Shown here piece after piece: positions 36,991 to 47,428 of a DNA stretch of 64,000 nucleotides; the first letter of the stretch is position 1, and the number at the start of each line of letters is the position of its first letter. The stretch is from Mycolicibacterium tusciae JS617 (GTDB lineage Bacteria > Actinomycetota > Actinomycetes > Mycobacteriales > Mycobacteriaceae), in the NCBI RefSeq assembly GCF_000243415.2, contig NZ_KI912270.1, positions 5,351,837 to 5,415,836 of the forward strand, written 5' to 3'. A model generated the notes under the pieces. It worked only from the letters and a program-made list of their open reading frames with translations. It searched no databases and had not been told where the DNA came from. The translations under genes were made by a program, and so were the position numbers.

Positions 36991-37602
36991 GTGGGCGACG
37001 GCGTGGAAGATGACCTCGATCCTGCCGTGGTCGAGCGTGTCCGCCGCGACCTTGCCGCGCTGGGATCTGATTCGGCGTCCGCGCCGGAGGTACCGCCGGA
37101 CGTGACTGCTCGCGTTATCGCGGCGATTCGGGCCGAGCCCGCCCATACGGCTCGACGGCAGCCACTTCGGCGATCGCAGGTATTCGGGCTCGTCGTCGGT
37201 CTGGGTGCCGTCGCGGCAAGCGTGATCGTCGGCGCGTGGATGCTGGGCCGCGATCCTGCGCCGACGTATCCGGTCGGGCCCACAGCGAAGCAGATCACCG
37301 TGGCGCGGGCCGCGACGGACATCCCCCTGCCGAACCCGCAGATCGTCGAACTGCTGGCGCAGCCCCCGGACTATGGGCCGCTCGCCGACCCCCGCCGCCG
37401 CGCCTCGTGTCTGGACGGCCTCGGCTACGGCCCGGGGACGCCCGTGCTCGGCGCCCGGCCCCTCGAGATGCACGGCAGGCCCGCCATGCTGCTGCTGCTT
37501 CCCGGTGAGACAGCCGAAGCCGTCGTGGCCGTGGTGGTCGAACCGGGTTGTAGTACTGCTCACACCGGCCTGTTGGCCAAGTCGGTGGTCACTCGCACGT
37601 AA
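36991..37602 (+). CDS. rsmA: Anti-sigma-M factor RsmA
   Basis: A 203-residue single-pass membrane protein. The N-terminal cytoplasmic part (about 1-60) would bind SigM; one helix lies at about 66-86 ([22 protein letters not shown]) and the extracytoplasmic domain of about 115 residues follows. It lacks a clear zinc HxxxCxxC motif. The GTG at 36991 is 15 bases after sigM, indicating co-transcription. It corresponds to Rv3912, described as the SigM antagonist. Confidence 0.88.
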   Translation: MGDGVEDDLDPAVVERVRRDLAALGSDSASAPEVPPDVTARVIAAIRAEPAHTARRQPLRRSQVFGLVVGLGAVAASVIVGAWMLGRDPAPTYPVGPTAKQITVARAATDIPLPNPQIVELLAQPPDYGPLADPRRRASCLDGLGYGPGTPVLGARPLEMHGRPAMLLLLPGETAEAVVAVVVEPGCSTAHTGLLAKSVVTRT

Positions 37603-37620
37603 TCTGTCCCCAGGCCTGAC

Positions 37621-37647
37621 GGGAACACCCCGGCTTAGGCTGGTGTT
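37621..37647 (+). promoter_or_regulatory. SigH-like promoter upstream of trxB
   Basis: GGGAACA (37621-37627), a 16-base spacer and TGTT (37644-37647) fit the SigH consensus GGGAAYA-N16/17-cGTT. trxB2-trxC is a known SigH target in M. tuberculosis, so oxidative/heat induction of trxB-trxC is expected. The predicted leader is about 35 bases. Confidence 0.6.
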
Positions 37648-37690
37648 ACACCCGTGCCGGTGTAAATCGGCAGAAAGGCGCAAAGCGCTC

Positions 37691-38665
37691 ATGACCTCTA
37701 CCCCCACGGTTCATGACCTGATCGTCATCGGATCCGGGCCCGCGGGCTACACCGCTGCCATCTACGCGGCACGCGCTCAGTTGTCGCCGCTGGTCTTTGA
37801 AGGCATCCAGTTCGGCGGCGCCCTGATGACCACCACCGAGGTGGAGAACTACCCGGGCTTCCGCGACGGCATCACCGGTCCGGAACTCATGGACCAGATG
37901 CGCGAACAGGCGCTGCGCTTCGGTGCCGACCTGCGAATGGAAGACGTCGACGCCGTTTCGCTGGACGGGCCGATCAAGACCGTCACCGTCGGCGACGAGA
38001 CTTACCAGGCGCGCGCTGTGATCCTCGCGATGGGCGCGGCCGCCCGCCACCTGGGTGTGCCCGGTGAGGAGGCCCTGATCGGTATGGGCGTCAGCACCTG
38101 TGCGACCTGCGATGGCTTCTTCTTCCGCGACGAGGACATCGTCGTGGTCGGCGGCGGCGACTCCGCGATGGAGGAAGCGACATTCCTGACCCGATTCGCC
38201 CGCAGCGTGACCATCGTCCACCGCCGCGAGGAATTCCGGGCCTCTCGGATCATGCTGGACCGCGCCCGTGACAACGACAAGATCAAGTTCTTGCTCAACA
38301 CCCAGGTGGTCTCGATCGAAGGGAACCCCAAGGTCAGCGGTGTGCGGCTGCGCAACTCGGTCACCGGAGAAGAGTCCACGCTCGATGTCACCGGCGTCTT
38401 CGTCGCCATCGGCCACGACCCCCGATCGGATCTCGTCAAGGGCCAGGTCGAGCTCGACGCCGACGGCTACGTACAGGTGCAGCACGGCAGCACCGCCACC
38501 TCCGTGGAGGGCGTGTTCGCCGCCGGCGACCTCGTCGACCACATCTACCGACAGGCGATCACCGCGGCGGGCACCGGCTGCTCGGCGTCGATCGATGCAG
38601 AACGCTGGCTGGCCGAAATCGGTTCTGCCCCAAGCGATGAAGAAACCTCAACCCCCGTCCACTAG
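37691..38665 (+). CDS. trxB: Thioredoxin reductase
   Basis: A 324-residue NADPH-dependent flavoprotein that reduces TrxC. The FAD loop is [17 protein letters not shown] (about 13-29), the redox-active disulfide CATC (Cys137 and Cys140), the NADPH loop [11 protein letters not shown], and the C-terminal FAD motif VFAAGDLVD. The ATG at 37691 was chosen over a long upstream open frame that runs antisense/through rsmA. trxC follows 11 bases after the stop, forming an operon. A SigH-like promoter precedes it. Confidence 0.98.
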   Translation: MTSTPTVHDLIVIGSGPAGYTAAIYAARAQLSPLVFEGIQFGGALMTTTEVENYPGFRDGITGPELMDQMREQALRFGADLRMEDVDAVSLDGPIKTVTVGDETYQARAVILAMGAAARHLGVPGEEALIGMGVSTCATCDGFFFRDEDIVVVGGGDSAMEEATFLTRFARSVTIVHRREEFRASRIMLDRARDNDKIKFLLNTQVVSIEGNPKVSGVRLRNSVTGEESTLDVTGVFVAIGHDPRSDLVKGQVELDADGYVQVQHGSTATSVEGVFAAGDLVDHIYRQAITAAGTGCSASIDAERWLAEIGSAPSDEETSTPVH

Positions 38666-38676
38666 GAGATGCCCCC

Positions 38677-39027
38677 ATGACTGAAACCGCTGCCGGAAAA
38701 GCTCCATCTTCTACAGTCACCGTCACCGACGACTCGTTCGCCAACGACGTGCTCTCGAGCAGCACGCCTGTGCTGGTTGACTTCTGGGCCACCTGGTGCG
38801 GCCCGTGCAAGATGATCGCGCCCGTTCTCGAGGAGATCGCCGGCGAGAAGGCCGGCCAGTTGACCGTCGCCAAGCTCGACGTCGACTCCAATCCCGCGAC
38901 CGCGCGCGACTTCCAGGTGGTGTCCATCCCCACACTGATCCTGTTCAAGGACGGTGCCCCGGTGAAGCGCATCGTGGGTGCAAAAGGCAAGGCTGCGCTA
39001 CTACGCGAACTCGCTGACGTGGTCTAA
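38677..39027 (+). CDS. trxC: Thioredoxin TrxC
   Basis: A 116-residue thioredoxin with the active site WCGPC (Cys41, Cys44), preceded by VLVDFWAT and followed by the cis-Pro motif SIPTLILF. The N-terminal extension of about 10 residues is typical of mycobacterial TrxC. It is the main disulfide reductant of the cytoplasm, recycled by the adjacent trxB product. It corresponds to Rv3914. Confidence 0.98.
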   Translation: MTETAAGKAPSSTVTVTDDSFANDVLSSSTPVLVDFWATWCGPCKMIAPVLEEIAGEKAGQLTVAKLDVDSNPATARDFQVVSIPTLILFKDGAPVKRIVGAKGKAALLRELADVV

Positions 39028-39161
39028 CGCCCCATTTGCCGGACCGGACACCCGCCTGGCGTTTTCTCGATTCCCAGAGGCGTCTGAGACAATGCTGTCT
39101 AGATTTACTACGTCTTGTCGGCGCTATGCGACCGCCGGCATCCGTGACCGAAGGGCCGCCT

Positions 39162-40358
39162 ATGTCGAGTCTGCGTCGCGGTGACCGCGGAAGCGGGGTC
39201 ACCGAGATCCGGGCTGCCTTGACGTCCTTGCGAATGGTCGACAATCCCGACGACGACCTCACGACCGGCAGGCACGTCGCGCTCGATGTGTTCGACGACG
39301 ATCTCGACCATGCGATACGCGCATTTCAACAGCACCGTGGACTGTTGGTCGACGGCATCGTCGGCGAGGCGACTTACCGCGCGCTGAAAGAGGCCTCCTA
39401 TCGCCTGGGCGCCCGCACCCTCAATCATCAATTCGGCGCGCCGATGTTCGGCGACGATGTCGCGACGCTGCAGGCCCGACTGCAGGACCTCGGCTTCTAC
39501 ACCGACATGGTCGACGGGCATTTCGGTCTGCACACCCACAATGCACTGATGTCCTACCAGCGCGAGTATGGGCTCTACCCCGACGGAATCTGCGGCCCAG
39601 AAACGTTGCGCTCCTTGTACTTTCTGGGTTCGCGGGTCACCGGCGGCTCACCGCACGCCATCCGCGAAGAAGAGCGCGTGCGAACCTCGGGGCCGCGGCT
39701 GTCCGGGAAGCGGATCATCATCGATCCGGGCCGCGGCGGCGACGACCACGGCCTGATCATGCAGAGCCCCGACGGCCCGATCAGCGAAGCGGACATCCTG
39801 TGGGATCTGGCCAGTCGGCTCGAGGGCCGGATGACCGCAATCGGCATGGAGACGTTCCTGTCTCGGCCGGTCAACCGCGCGCCGTTTGACGCCGCGCGTG
39901 CCCTGACCGCCAACACTGTGGGCGCCGACCTGATGATCAGCCTGCGTTGCGCCACGCAGGCCAGCCCGGCTGCCAATGGTGTCGCATCGTTTCACTTCGG
40001 CAATTCGCATGGCTCGGTGTCCACCATCGGCCGCAACCTCGCCGACTTCATCCAGCGAGAAGTGGTGGCACGCACCGGATTACGTGATTGCCGTACACAC
40101 GGGCGGACATGGGATCTGTTGCGGCTCACTCGCATGCCCACGGTTCAGGTCGACGTCGGCTACGTGACCAATCCGCGGGACCGCGGGCTGCTGGTGTCCA
40201 GTCAGACCCGCGACTCGATAGCCGAGGGCATCTTGGCTGCGGTCAAGCGGCTGTATCTGCTCGGCAAGAACGACCGCCCAACGGGCACATTCACTTTCGC
40301 CGAACTTCTGGCCCACGAGCTCTCCGTCGACCAGGCAGGTCGCGTCAGCCCGAGCTGA
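39162..40358 (+). CDS. cwlM: CwlM, inactive amidase-fold regulator of peptidoglycan precursor synthesis
   Basis: A 398-residue protein with two peptidoglycan-binding (PG_binding_1) modules (about 10-80 and 90-155; FQQHRGLLVDGIVGEATYRAL, HFGLHTHNALMSYQREYGL) and a C-terminal amidase_3 fold (about 180-375). Zinc ligands are missing: DPGHGG reads DPGRGG, the SxH motif reads SLRCAT, and the final Glu is Asp in QVDVGY, so it is unlikely to be a hydrolase. In mycobacteria PknB-phosphorylated CwlM activates MurA and non-phosphorylated CwlM binds MurJ. The ATG at 39162 follows GAAGGG; the frame is open back to 39036. It corresponds to Rv3915. Confidence 0.95.
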   Translation: MSSLRRGDRGSGVTEIRAALTSLRMVDNPDDDLTTGRHVALDVFDDDLDHAIRAFQQHRGLLVDGIVGEATYRALKEASYRLGARTLNHQFGAPMFGDDVATLQARLQDLGFYTDMVDGHFGLHTHNALMSYQREYGLYPDGICGPETLRSLYFLGSRVTGGSPHAIREEERVRTSGPRLSGKRIIIDPGRGGDDHGLIMQSPDGPISEADILWDLASRLEGRMTAIGMETFLSRPVNRAPFDAARALTANTVGADLMISLRCATQASPAANGVASFHFGNSHGSVSTIGRNLADFIQREVVARTGLRDCRTHGRTWDLLRLTRMPTVQVDVGYVTNPRDRGLLVSSQTRDSIAEGILAAVKRLYLLGKNDRPTGTFTFAELLAHELSVDQAGRVSPS

Positions 40359-40380
40359 CCCGGCGCAGTCCACGCCGCCG

Positions 40381-41133
40381 CTAACAGGGGCTGGCGCCTG
40401 CCCCGACCGGCTGTTGCAGCTGCGCGGTTTCCAGCAGCCGCTCCAGCGCCGCTTCGACCTCCGCCTTCCAGCCCAACCCCTGCTCGAGCTCCAGGCGCAG
40501 CCGCGGAAAGTATTGATGCGGCGAAACCACCACGAAGCCGGCGTCCTGCAGCAGATCGGCATCGAGGACGCACTGCTCCACCGAGCAGTCCCCCAGTACT
40601 TCCAGGATCGGGCGAAGAACGGGCGACACCGCCTTCGGATCGGCCAGCTCTGATACGTCGGCGGTACGTCCGAAGGCCTCGAGCGCCCGCACGCCGCGGC
40701 GCACGAGGTCGCCAACGACGGCGGCGATCAGGCTGCGCGACAGTGCATCTGCACCGTCTGAGGATTCGACCCCCAACGTGGTGAGCAATACGGCGTCGGC
40801 ACTGACCGGGCCGGACGGGAAGTGCTGGGCGCGCGGCACGGCACGCGGCGGCGCGTAGAACGCGTAGCCCAGGCACGGCTCGTCTCCGGTCGGCAGTGCG
40901 CCGTCACCCATCGACTCGGGACACAGGACGGCCATCTGCCCGCACGCACCCCACTCGAGCATCACCATCGACAGCCAGGCTTCCTTCTCGAACTCGGGGT
41001 CCGACAGGTGGTTTCCGCCCGGTTGTGTTGACTGCAGGGTCGAGGGATCCACCTCCCAGAACACGCATCGGCGAGCGTGCTTGGGCAACTGCTCGAATGC
41101 TTCGAGCCGCATGGGCGTGATACGTGGCGGCAC
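40381..41133 (-). CDS. Conserved acetyltransferase-like protein (Rv3916c-like)
   Basis: A 250-residue protein. The region MVMLEWGACGQMAV...GYAFYAPP and the following SADAVLLTTLGVE resemble a degenerate GNAT fold, and orthologs are annotated as such, but no clear acetyl-CoA P-loop (Q/RxxGxG/A) is visible, so enzymatic activity is uncertain. The GTG at 41131-41133 is chosen because CGGAGAGG precedes it by about six bases; the frame is open 15 codons further to 41178. It is convergent with cwlM and lies after parB on the same strand. Confidence 0.84.
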   Translation of the reverse strand: MPPRITPMRLEAFEQLPKHARRCVFWEVDPSTLQSTQPGGNHLSDPEFEKEAWLSMVMLEWGACGQMAVLCPESMGDGALPTGDEPCLGYAFYAPPRAVPRAQHFPSGPVSADAVLLTTLGVESSDGADALSRSLIAAVVGDLVRRGVRALEAFGRTADVSELADPKAVSPVLRPILEVLGDCSVEQCVLDADLLQDAGFVVVSPHQYFPRLRLELEQGLGWKAEVEAALERLLETAQLQQPVGAGASPC

Positions 41134-41319
41134 TAGCCTCTCCGGGTTCCGCACAGTGCTGATGTGCACGGCTGCCACTCCAGGATAGAAGGGCGCGGCG
41201 CAGATGGTCGTAATTCTTCGCCGTGAAACGTCCGCCAGCGCGAGGATGGCGAAAGTTGTTGAAACACATGCTGTTTGCGCTCAGGGCCGGCGTGCACGGG
41301 TCCCCTCCCAAGGGTGTGT

Positions 41320-41330
41320 GTCACAGTGAC
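41320..41330. promoter_or_regulatory. Small palindrome upstream of the Rv3916c-like gene
   Basis: GTCAC-A-GTGAC is a perfect 11-base inverted repeat in the 218-base gap between parB (stop at 41352) and the Rv3916c-like gene. It is an operator candidate only; nothing else recognisable lies in the gap. Confidence 0.25.
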
Positions 41331-41351
41331 GTAATTACCGCGGGTAGGCGG

Positions 41352-42320
41352 TCAGCGCTTCGACGCACTCATTAGTTCGACTATCCGTTGGAGGTCCTCG
41401 ACCGACCCGAACTCCACGACGATCTTGCCTTTGCGTTTGCCGAGAGCGACCGTGACGCGTGTGTCGAACGCCGTTGACAGCCGCTCAGCAACATCTTGGA
41501 GCCCCGGCATGTGGATCGGCTTGCGTCGGGGCGCTGCGGGTGTCGCGGGTCCGGCGCTGTTAGCCAGCGTGACCGCCTCCTCGGTGGCGCGCACCGAAAG
41601 CCCCTCGGCCACGATGCGCGCCGCGAGCTCCTCTTGCTGTTCGGCGCCGCCCTCGAGGGAGAGCAGCGCCCGAGCGTGCCCGGCCGACAGGACGCCCGCC
41701 GCCACGCGCCGCTGCACCGCGATGGGCAGCCGCAGCAGTCGGATCATGTTGGTGATGAGTGGACGCGACCGGCCGATGCGCGATGCCAGTTCATCGTGGG
41801 TGACGCCGAACTCGTCAAGCAGCTGCTGGTAGGCGGCGGCCTCTTCCAACGGATTCAGCTGGGCGCGATGGATGTTCTCCAGCAAGGCATCCCGCAACAT
41901 GTTCTCGTCGCCGGTCTCGCGAACGATTGCCGGGATGGTCGCCAGCCCTGCCTCCTGCGCGGCCCGCCATCGCCGCTCCCCCATCACGATCTGGTACCTC
42001 GGAGTGGACTCGCCCGGCAGTGCCCGCACCACGATCGGCTGCATGAGCCCGAACTCACGAATGGAGTGCACGAGTTCGGCGAGTGCTTCTTCGTCGAAGA
42101 CGTGGCGTGGCTGCTTGGGATTCGGTTCAATCGCCGACGGATCAATCTCGCGGTACACGGCACCCGAGACGTTAGGCTCGGGCTGGCCGCTGCCGTACAT
42201 GACGTCGGCGGCGGCGTCACCCATCCGACCGAGGGACGATTCGCCATCGGACGGACCGGTGGGAATGAGCGATGCCAGCCCGCGCCCGAGTCCGCTGCGC
42301 TTGCCCTTGGGTTGAGTCAT
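41352..42320 (-). CDS. parB: Chromosome-partitioning protein ParB
   Basis: A 322-residue CTPase/DNA-binding protein. The N-terminus ([14 protein letters not shown]) contains the ParA-interaction motif; the CTP-binding ParB/Sulfiredoxin domain includes NPKQPR and GERRWRAAQ (about 115-123). The [14 protein letters not shown] motif and the central HTH ([28 protein letters not shown], about 172-199) recognise parS. The C-terminal dimerisation domain ends [12 protein letters not shown]. Three perfect parS sites lie within 2 kb. It follows parA, from which it is separated by a 32-bp tandem repeat. It corresponds to Rv3917c. Confidence 0.97.
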   Translation of the reverse strand: MTQPKGKRSGLGRGLASLIPTGPSDGESSLGRMGDAAADVMYGSGQPEPNVSGAVYREIDPSAIEPNPKQPRHVFDEEALAELVHSIREFGLMQPIVVRALPGESTPRYQIVMGERRWRAAQEAGLATIPAIVRETGDENMLRDALLENIHRAQLNPLEEAAAYQQLLDEFGVTHDELASRIGRSRPLITNMIRLLRLPIAVQRRVAAGVLSAGHARALLSLEGGAEQQEELAARIVAEGLSVRATEEAVTLANSAGPATPAAPRRKPIHMPGLQDVAERLSTAFDTRVTVALGKRKGKIVVEFGSVEDLQRIVELMSASKR

Positions 42321-42339
42321 CCGTGTCTCCTCATCGGTG

Positions 42340-42457
42340 CCACCTACTCTTCGCGCAAGCGCTCATGGCGCCCCTTCCTCTTCGCGCAACCGCTCATCGG
42401 CGCCATCTTCTCTTCGCGCAACCGCTCATCGGCGCCATCTTCTCTTCGCGCAACCGC

Positions 42458-42464
<7 letters not shown>
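42340..42464. repeat. Four copies of a 32-bp tandem repeat at the parA-parB junction
   Basis: The core TTCGCGCAACCGCTCATCGG recurs with starts at 42350 (degenerate), 42381, 42413 and 42445, that is, at 31, 32 and 32-base spacing. Each unit carries, on the parA strand, CGATGAGCGGTTGCGCGAAGAG, so the TGA stop of parA (42458-42460) falls inside the last copy and is repeated in the others. No spacers of variable sequence are present. Confidence 0.9.
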
Positions 42465-44184
<1,720 letters not shown>

Positions 44185-44234
44185 CTACACAGATGTAACT
44201 CGGACTCAGTCGATGAGAACTAGTCGACCAGACC

Positions 44235-44786
44235 TCAGTCGACCAGAACGACGACGCGGCGGGAAGGCTCCACGCCCTCACTCTCGCTGTGCACACCATC
44301 CACAGCCGCGACGGCGTCGTGCACGATCTTGCGCTCGAACGGCGTCATGGGCGAGAGCTCCTCGCGCTCACCCGACTCGAGCACGCGTCGTGCCACCTTT
44401 TCGCCCAGCGCTGCCAACTCATCGCGGCGTCCCCGCCGCCAGCGGGCAATGTCGAGCATCAGCCGGCTTCGCTCACCGGTCTTCTGGTGCACCGCCAGCC
44501 GCGTCAACTCCTGCAGCGCGTCGAGCACCTCACCCTTCCTGCCGACCAACTTGTTGAGGTCGGTACCGCCGTCGATGCTCACGATGGCGCGCTCCCCTTC
44601 GACATCGAGATCGATGTCGCCGTCGAAGTCGAGCAGGTCCAACAACTCCTCGAGATAGTCGCCGGCGATCTCACCCTCGGCGACCAACCGGTCCTCCAGG
44701 TCCTCCGAAGGAGGCGCCGTGTTCTCCTCGTCGGTCGTCTCGTCGACTAGTTCCTCGCTGCGCTCGGTCGTCTCAGCGTCAGTCAT
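44235..44786 (-). CDS. jag: Jag/KhpB-like RNA-binding protein
   Basis: A 183-residue RNA-binding protein with an acidic N-terminus (about 1-50), a KH domain (GTDLNKLVGRKGEVLDALQELTRLA, about 72-96) and an R3H domain (MTPFERKIVHDAV near 143-155, with the basic SRRVVVLVD end). The ATG at 44784-44786 follows GGGAG by seven bases. It lies between rsmG and yidC, the usual place for the SpoIIIJ-associated protein. It corresponds to Rv3920c. Confidence 0.93.
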   Translation of the reverse strand: MTDAETTERSEELVDETTDEENTAPPSEDLEDRLVAEGEIAGDYLEELLDLLDFDGDIDLDVEGERAIVSIDGGTDLNKLVGRKGEVLDALQELTRLAVHQKTGERSRLMLDIARWRRGRRDELAALGEKVARRVLESGEREELSPMTPFERKIVHDAVAAVDGVHSESEGVEPSRRVVVLVD

Positions 44787-44882
44787 ATGCATCTCCCTCA
44801 TCTCCGGTCTGCACCGGTCGTCTTCGGGTTGACCCACAGCCCTCCGGCCGCGGGTGCCCCAGCGCTACCTACTGCCCGACGG

Positions 44883-45992
44883 TCAGCGCTTACGTTTCTT
44901 GGGCCGCGCACCCGGCCGCGGCGCGGCCCCCGGACGTGGTTTTCCACTGCCGGTGCCCGACACGGTCTTACCCGGGCTCGAGCCCGTCCCCTTGCCATCC
45001 GACGATCCGTTTTCCGCCACCGGCTCGTCGAGCTCCACCCCGTCGCTCGCCGTGATCTCGGCCTGCTCGCTCGCCGTCTTGGACCGCTTCTTCGGCTTTG
45101 CGCCGGGCGGTGGCGCGTTCTGCGAACGCCGTTCCTTCGCCTCGAGCTTCTTGGCTTCTTCCTCTTTCTCGATCATCCCGAACACATAATGCTGCTGTCC
45201 GAACGTCCAGATGTTGTTCGCGAGCCAGTACATGATGATGGCCAGCGGCAGGAAAGGACCGCCCGCGACGACGCCCAGCGGGAAGACGTACAGCGCGAGT
45301 CGGTTCATCATCGCGGTCTGCGGATTAGCCGCTGCCTCAGGACTCTGGCGGGCTACCGACGCTCGGCTGTTGAAGTAGGTGGCGACGCCGGCCAGGATCA
45401 TCATCGGCACACCGACGCCGATGACCGCGTACCGGTTGAATTCCGTGAACGCCTCAAGGCCGTGCTGCTGAATCATTGTCGCGCCCAGCGGCGCCCCGAA
45501 CAGGTTGGCGTCCAGAAAATGGCGCACATCCTCCGCGCTGAAGACGTAGTTGCCGAGTTGCGCGTTCTGCTCCACCGACAACCCCAGCCGGCCAATGCCC
45601 GTCTGGGTCCGGTTGAACGACATCAGCACGTGATAGAGCCCGAGGAAGACCGGGAGCTGAGCCAGCATCGGTAGACACCCGAGGATCGGGTTGAATCCGT
45701 GCTCCTTCTGGAGCTTCTGCATCTCCATCGCCATCCGCTGGCGATCCTTGCCGTACTTCTTCTGCAGCGCCTTGATCTGGGGCTGCAACTCCTGCATCTG
45801 CCGCGTGGTGCGGATCTGCTTGACGAAGGGCTTGTAGAGGATCGCGCGCAGGGTGAACACCAGGAACATGACCGACAGCGCCCAGGCGAAGAAGTTCGAC
45901 GGCCCGAGGACGAAGGCGAACGCCTTGTACCAGGCCCACATGATCGCCGACACCGGGTAGTAAATGATGTCCAGGCTGAACCAACTAAACAC
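44883..45992 (-). CDS. yidC: Membrane protein insertase YidC
   Basis: A 369-residue YidC/Oxa1 insertase. The first membrane segment lies near [22 protein letters not shown] (about 30-52), then the cytosolic hairpin [19 protein letters not shown], followed by further segments ([42 protein letters not shown]), giving the five-helix type. The basic C-terminus ends RPKKRKR and contacts the ribosome. The GTG at 45990-45992 ([12 protein letters not shown]) overlaps yidD by 8 bases; the ORF was rejected further upstream as yidD antisense/out of frame. It corresponds to Rv3921c. Confidence 0.96.
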   Translation of the reverse strand: MFSWFSLDIIYYPVSAIMWAWYKAFAFVLGPSNFFAWALSVMFLVFTLRAILYKPFVKQIRTTRQMQELQPQIKALQKKYGKDRQRMAMEMQKLQKEHGFNPILGCLPMLAQLPVFLGLYHVLMSFNRTQTGIGRLGLSVEQNAQLGNYVFSAEDVRHFLDANLFGAPLGATMIQQHGLEAFTEFNRYAVIGVGVPMMILAGVATYFNSRASVARQSPEAAANPQTAMMNRLALYVFPLGVVAGGPFLPLAIIMYWLANNIWTFGQQHYVFGMIEKEEEAKKLEAKERRSQNAPPPGAKPKKRSKTASEQAEITASDGVELDEPVAENGSSDGKGTGSSPGKTVSGTGSGKPRPGAAPRPGARPKKRKR

Positions 45993-46326
45993 GCGTCTCG
46001 CTCTCTGCTCGCGATGCCTGGGTGCCCCACACATCGTCGGCTGCGTCCGGATCCATCCGGAGCTCGTCTGCGCCTGCGCACAATTCATGTCCGCCGCCGC
46101 GACGCTCCGGTATCGGGTCCCATCCTCCCCTATGCCACGGACCGCACTTCAGCAGCCGCACCACTGCCAACCATCCACCCTTCACCGCGCCGTACTCGGT
46201 GAGCGCATCGACTGCGTACTGACTACACGTCGGCACGAAGCGGCACGTCGCCGGACGCAGCGGGGAAACCATGTGCCGGTACAGCTGGATGACATAGACC
46301 AGAGCGCGCGCGGCCGACCCCGTCAT
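45985..46326 (-). CDS. yidD: YidD membrane protein insertion efficiency factor
   Basis: A 113-residue YidD-family protein. The diagnostic core is [60 protein letters not shown], including the CRFxPTCSxYA motif (about 28-38). It assists YidC-dependent insertion. The ATG at 46326 overlaps the rnpA stop by four bases, and its stop overlaps yidC, so rnpA-yidD-yidC are translationally coupled. It corresponds to Rv3922c. Confidence 0.95.
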   Translation of the reverse strand: MTGSAARALVYVIQLYRHMVSPLRPATCRFVPTCSQYAVDALTEYGAVKGGWLAVVRLLKCGPWHRGGWDPIPERRGGGHELCAGADELRMDPDAADDVWGTQASRAESETRV

Positions 46327-46676
46327 CGGGCTGCCCCACTCTTGGAAAGCGCACGGCGCAACGCCGTCCGCAGTTCTTGTTCGAGTCGCGCCGAGATCGC
46401 ATGGCGGCTGCCGGGCAATGCCCGAATTACGACGCGATCTGCGGGGTGTAGATCGTCAATGACCGTGCGCGCCACGTGACGAAGCCGACGGGCTACTCGA
46501 TGGCGTTGTACGGCACCGCCGACGGATTTCGACACGACCAGACCGATCCGGGGACCGTCCGCTTCGGCATCGCGCATCGTGTGCACGACGAGATCGGGCT
46601 GCACTGCCCGCACCCCTTGACTGACCGTGGCACCGAACTCGGACGACCGCGTCATCCGGTACCGCGCCGGAAGCAC
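46323..46676 (-). CDS. rnpA: Ribonuclease P protein component
   Basis: A 117-residue RNase P protein. The RNR-type basic motif is [21 protein letters not shown] (about 50-70), with the N-terminal [18 protein letters not shown] start. It supports the catalytic RNA in 5' maturation of tRNAs. The GTG start is at 46674-46676, 32 bases after rpmH, the near-universal rpmH-rnpA pairing. It corresponds to Rv3923c. Confidence 0.95.
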   Translation of the reverse strand: MLPARYRMTRSSEFGATVSQGVRAVQPDLVVHTMRDAEADGPRIGLVVSKSVGGAVQRHRVARRLRHVARTVIDDLHPADRVVIRALPGSRHAISARLEQELRTALRRALSKSGAAR

Positions 46677-46708
46677 CGCGCTAGATCCCGCTAGAACTCA
46701 CGCCGGAA

Positions 46709-46852
46709 TCACGCAGTCAGCTTGCGGCGACCCTTGGTACGCCGGCTCGACACGATCGCCCGGCCAGCCCGGGTCCGCATCCGCAGCCGGAAGCCATGCA
46801 CACGTGCGCGACGCCGGTTGTTCGGCTGAAAAGTCCGCTTGCCCTTGGCCAC
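46709..46852 (-). CDS. rpmH: 50S ribosomal protein L34
   Basis: A 47-residue, very basic protein reading [20 protein letters not shown] at its start and ending [11 protein letters not shown]. The GTG start (46850-46852) follows GAGGAGATA by about 8 bases. It is too short to be found by length-filtered ORF calling. rpmH heads the leftward rpmH-rnpA-yidD-yidC-jag-rsmG-parA-parB series and stands opposite dnaA. It corresponds to Rv3924c. Confidence 0.96.
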   Translation of the reverse strand: MAKGKRTFQPNNRRRARVHGFRLRMRTRAGRAIVSSRRTKGRRKLTA

Positions 46853-47163
46853 GGCTGTATCTCCTCGTTCGGTCTGGCGCCCACGTCCCGCACCGGTTCG
46901 ATGTCAGCCGGTGGGACGCGGTTGCCCGTTGGTAAGCTCGTCCGTCTTGCTTAGCCGGCGCGGTCTCCACAGAAACCTGGGTCGCAGCCGTGCCGCCACG
47001 TGTGGGCGACTGTTCGAGGGTACTGAGCAGATTTCCCTAGGTCAAACCACACTCCAACCCACCGCCATCCTGGCTTCACGGGCGCGGAAATCTTCACATC
47101 CGCCACAGCCGTCACGGCGTCCAGGAACCACCGAAGTAACCCCCAGGCAATGTTGCAGAACGG

Positions 47164-47192
47164 TTGGCACCCGCGAAGAAAACTGTTAGCTT
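47164..47192 (+). promoter_or_regulatory. Candidate dnaA promoter
   Basis: TTGGCA (47164-47169), a 17-base spacer and TAGCTT (47187-47192) fit the SigA consensus. Transcription would start near 47199, giving a leader of about 230 bases before dnaA. Confidence 0.55.
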
Positions 47193-47202
47193 CTGCCAAT
47201 GT

Positions 47203-47220
47203 CGTTTCGATAACGAAACG
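47203..47220 (+). promoter_or_regulatory. Inverted repeat just after the predicted dnaA transcription start
   Basis: CGTTTCG-ATAA-CGAAACG is a perfect 7-bp inverted repeat with a 4-base loop. It could be a repressor operator or a stable hairpin at the very 5' end of the dnaA mRNA. Confidence 0.45.
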
Positions 47221-47353
47221 GCGACAGACAACGAAGCGGGGAAGTCCACTCGGTCGCGAGCCCACAGACGCACCACTGCTGTGACGAGCTCCGGCCAGCG
47301 GCGTTCCTGCCCGTAGACAACCGAACGACGACGGCCGTCCTGTCTCCACAACC

Positions 47354-47374
47354 TGTGGATAACTATGTGGACAG
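47354..47374 (-). promoter_or_regulatory. DnaA boxes upstream of dnaA
   Basis: On the minus strand TTATCCACA (47354-47362) is a perfect DnaA box, and CTGTCCACA (47366-47374) is a one-mismatch box three bases away. A weaker GTCTCCACA is at 47342-47350. They suggest autoregulation of dnaA. Confidence 0.7.
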
Positions 47375-47428
47375 TTCGTCTTCGTTCCATTGGTCTTCCC
47401 TTAATTGGCCGCAAGGGGGTACGCGTCA

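Larger units (their letters stand above)
46853..47428. promoter_or_regulatory. rpmH-dnaA intergenic region
   Basis: This 576-base gap holds the divergent rpmH and dnaA promoters. On the plus strand a strong promoter TTGGCA-N17-TAGCTT (47164-47192), an inverted repeat (47203-47220) and DnaA boxes (47354-47374) precede the dnaA start. Part of it near 46960-47150 has no recognised element. No protein-coding gene is supported. Confidence 0.7.
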
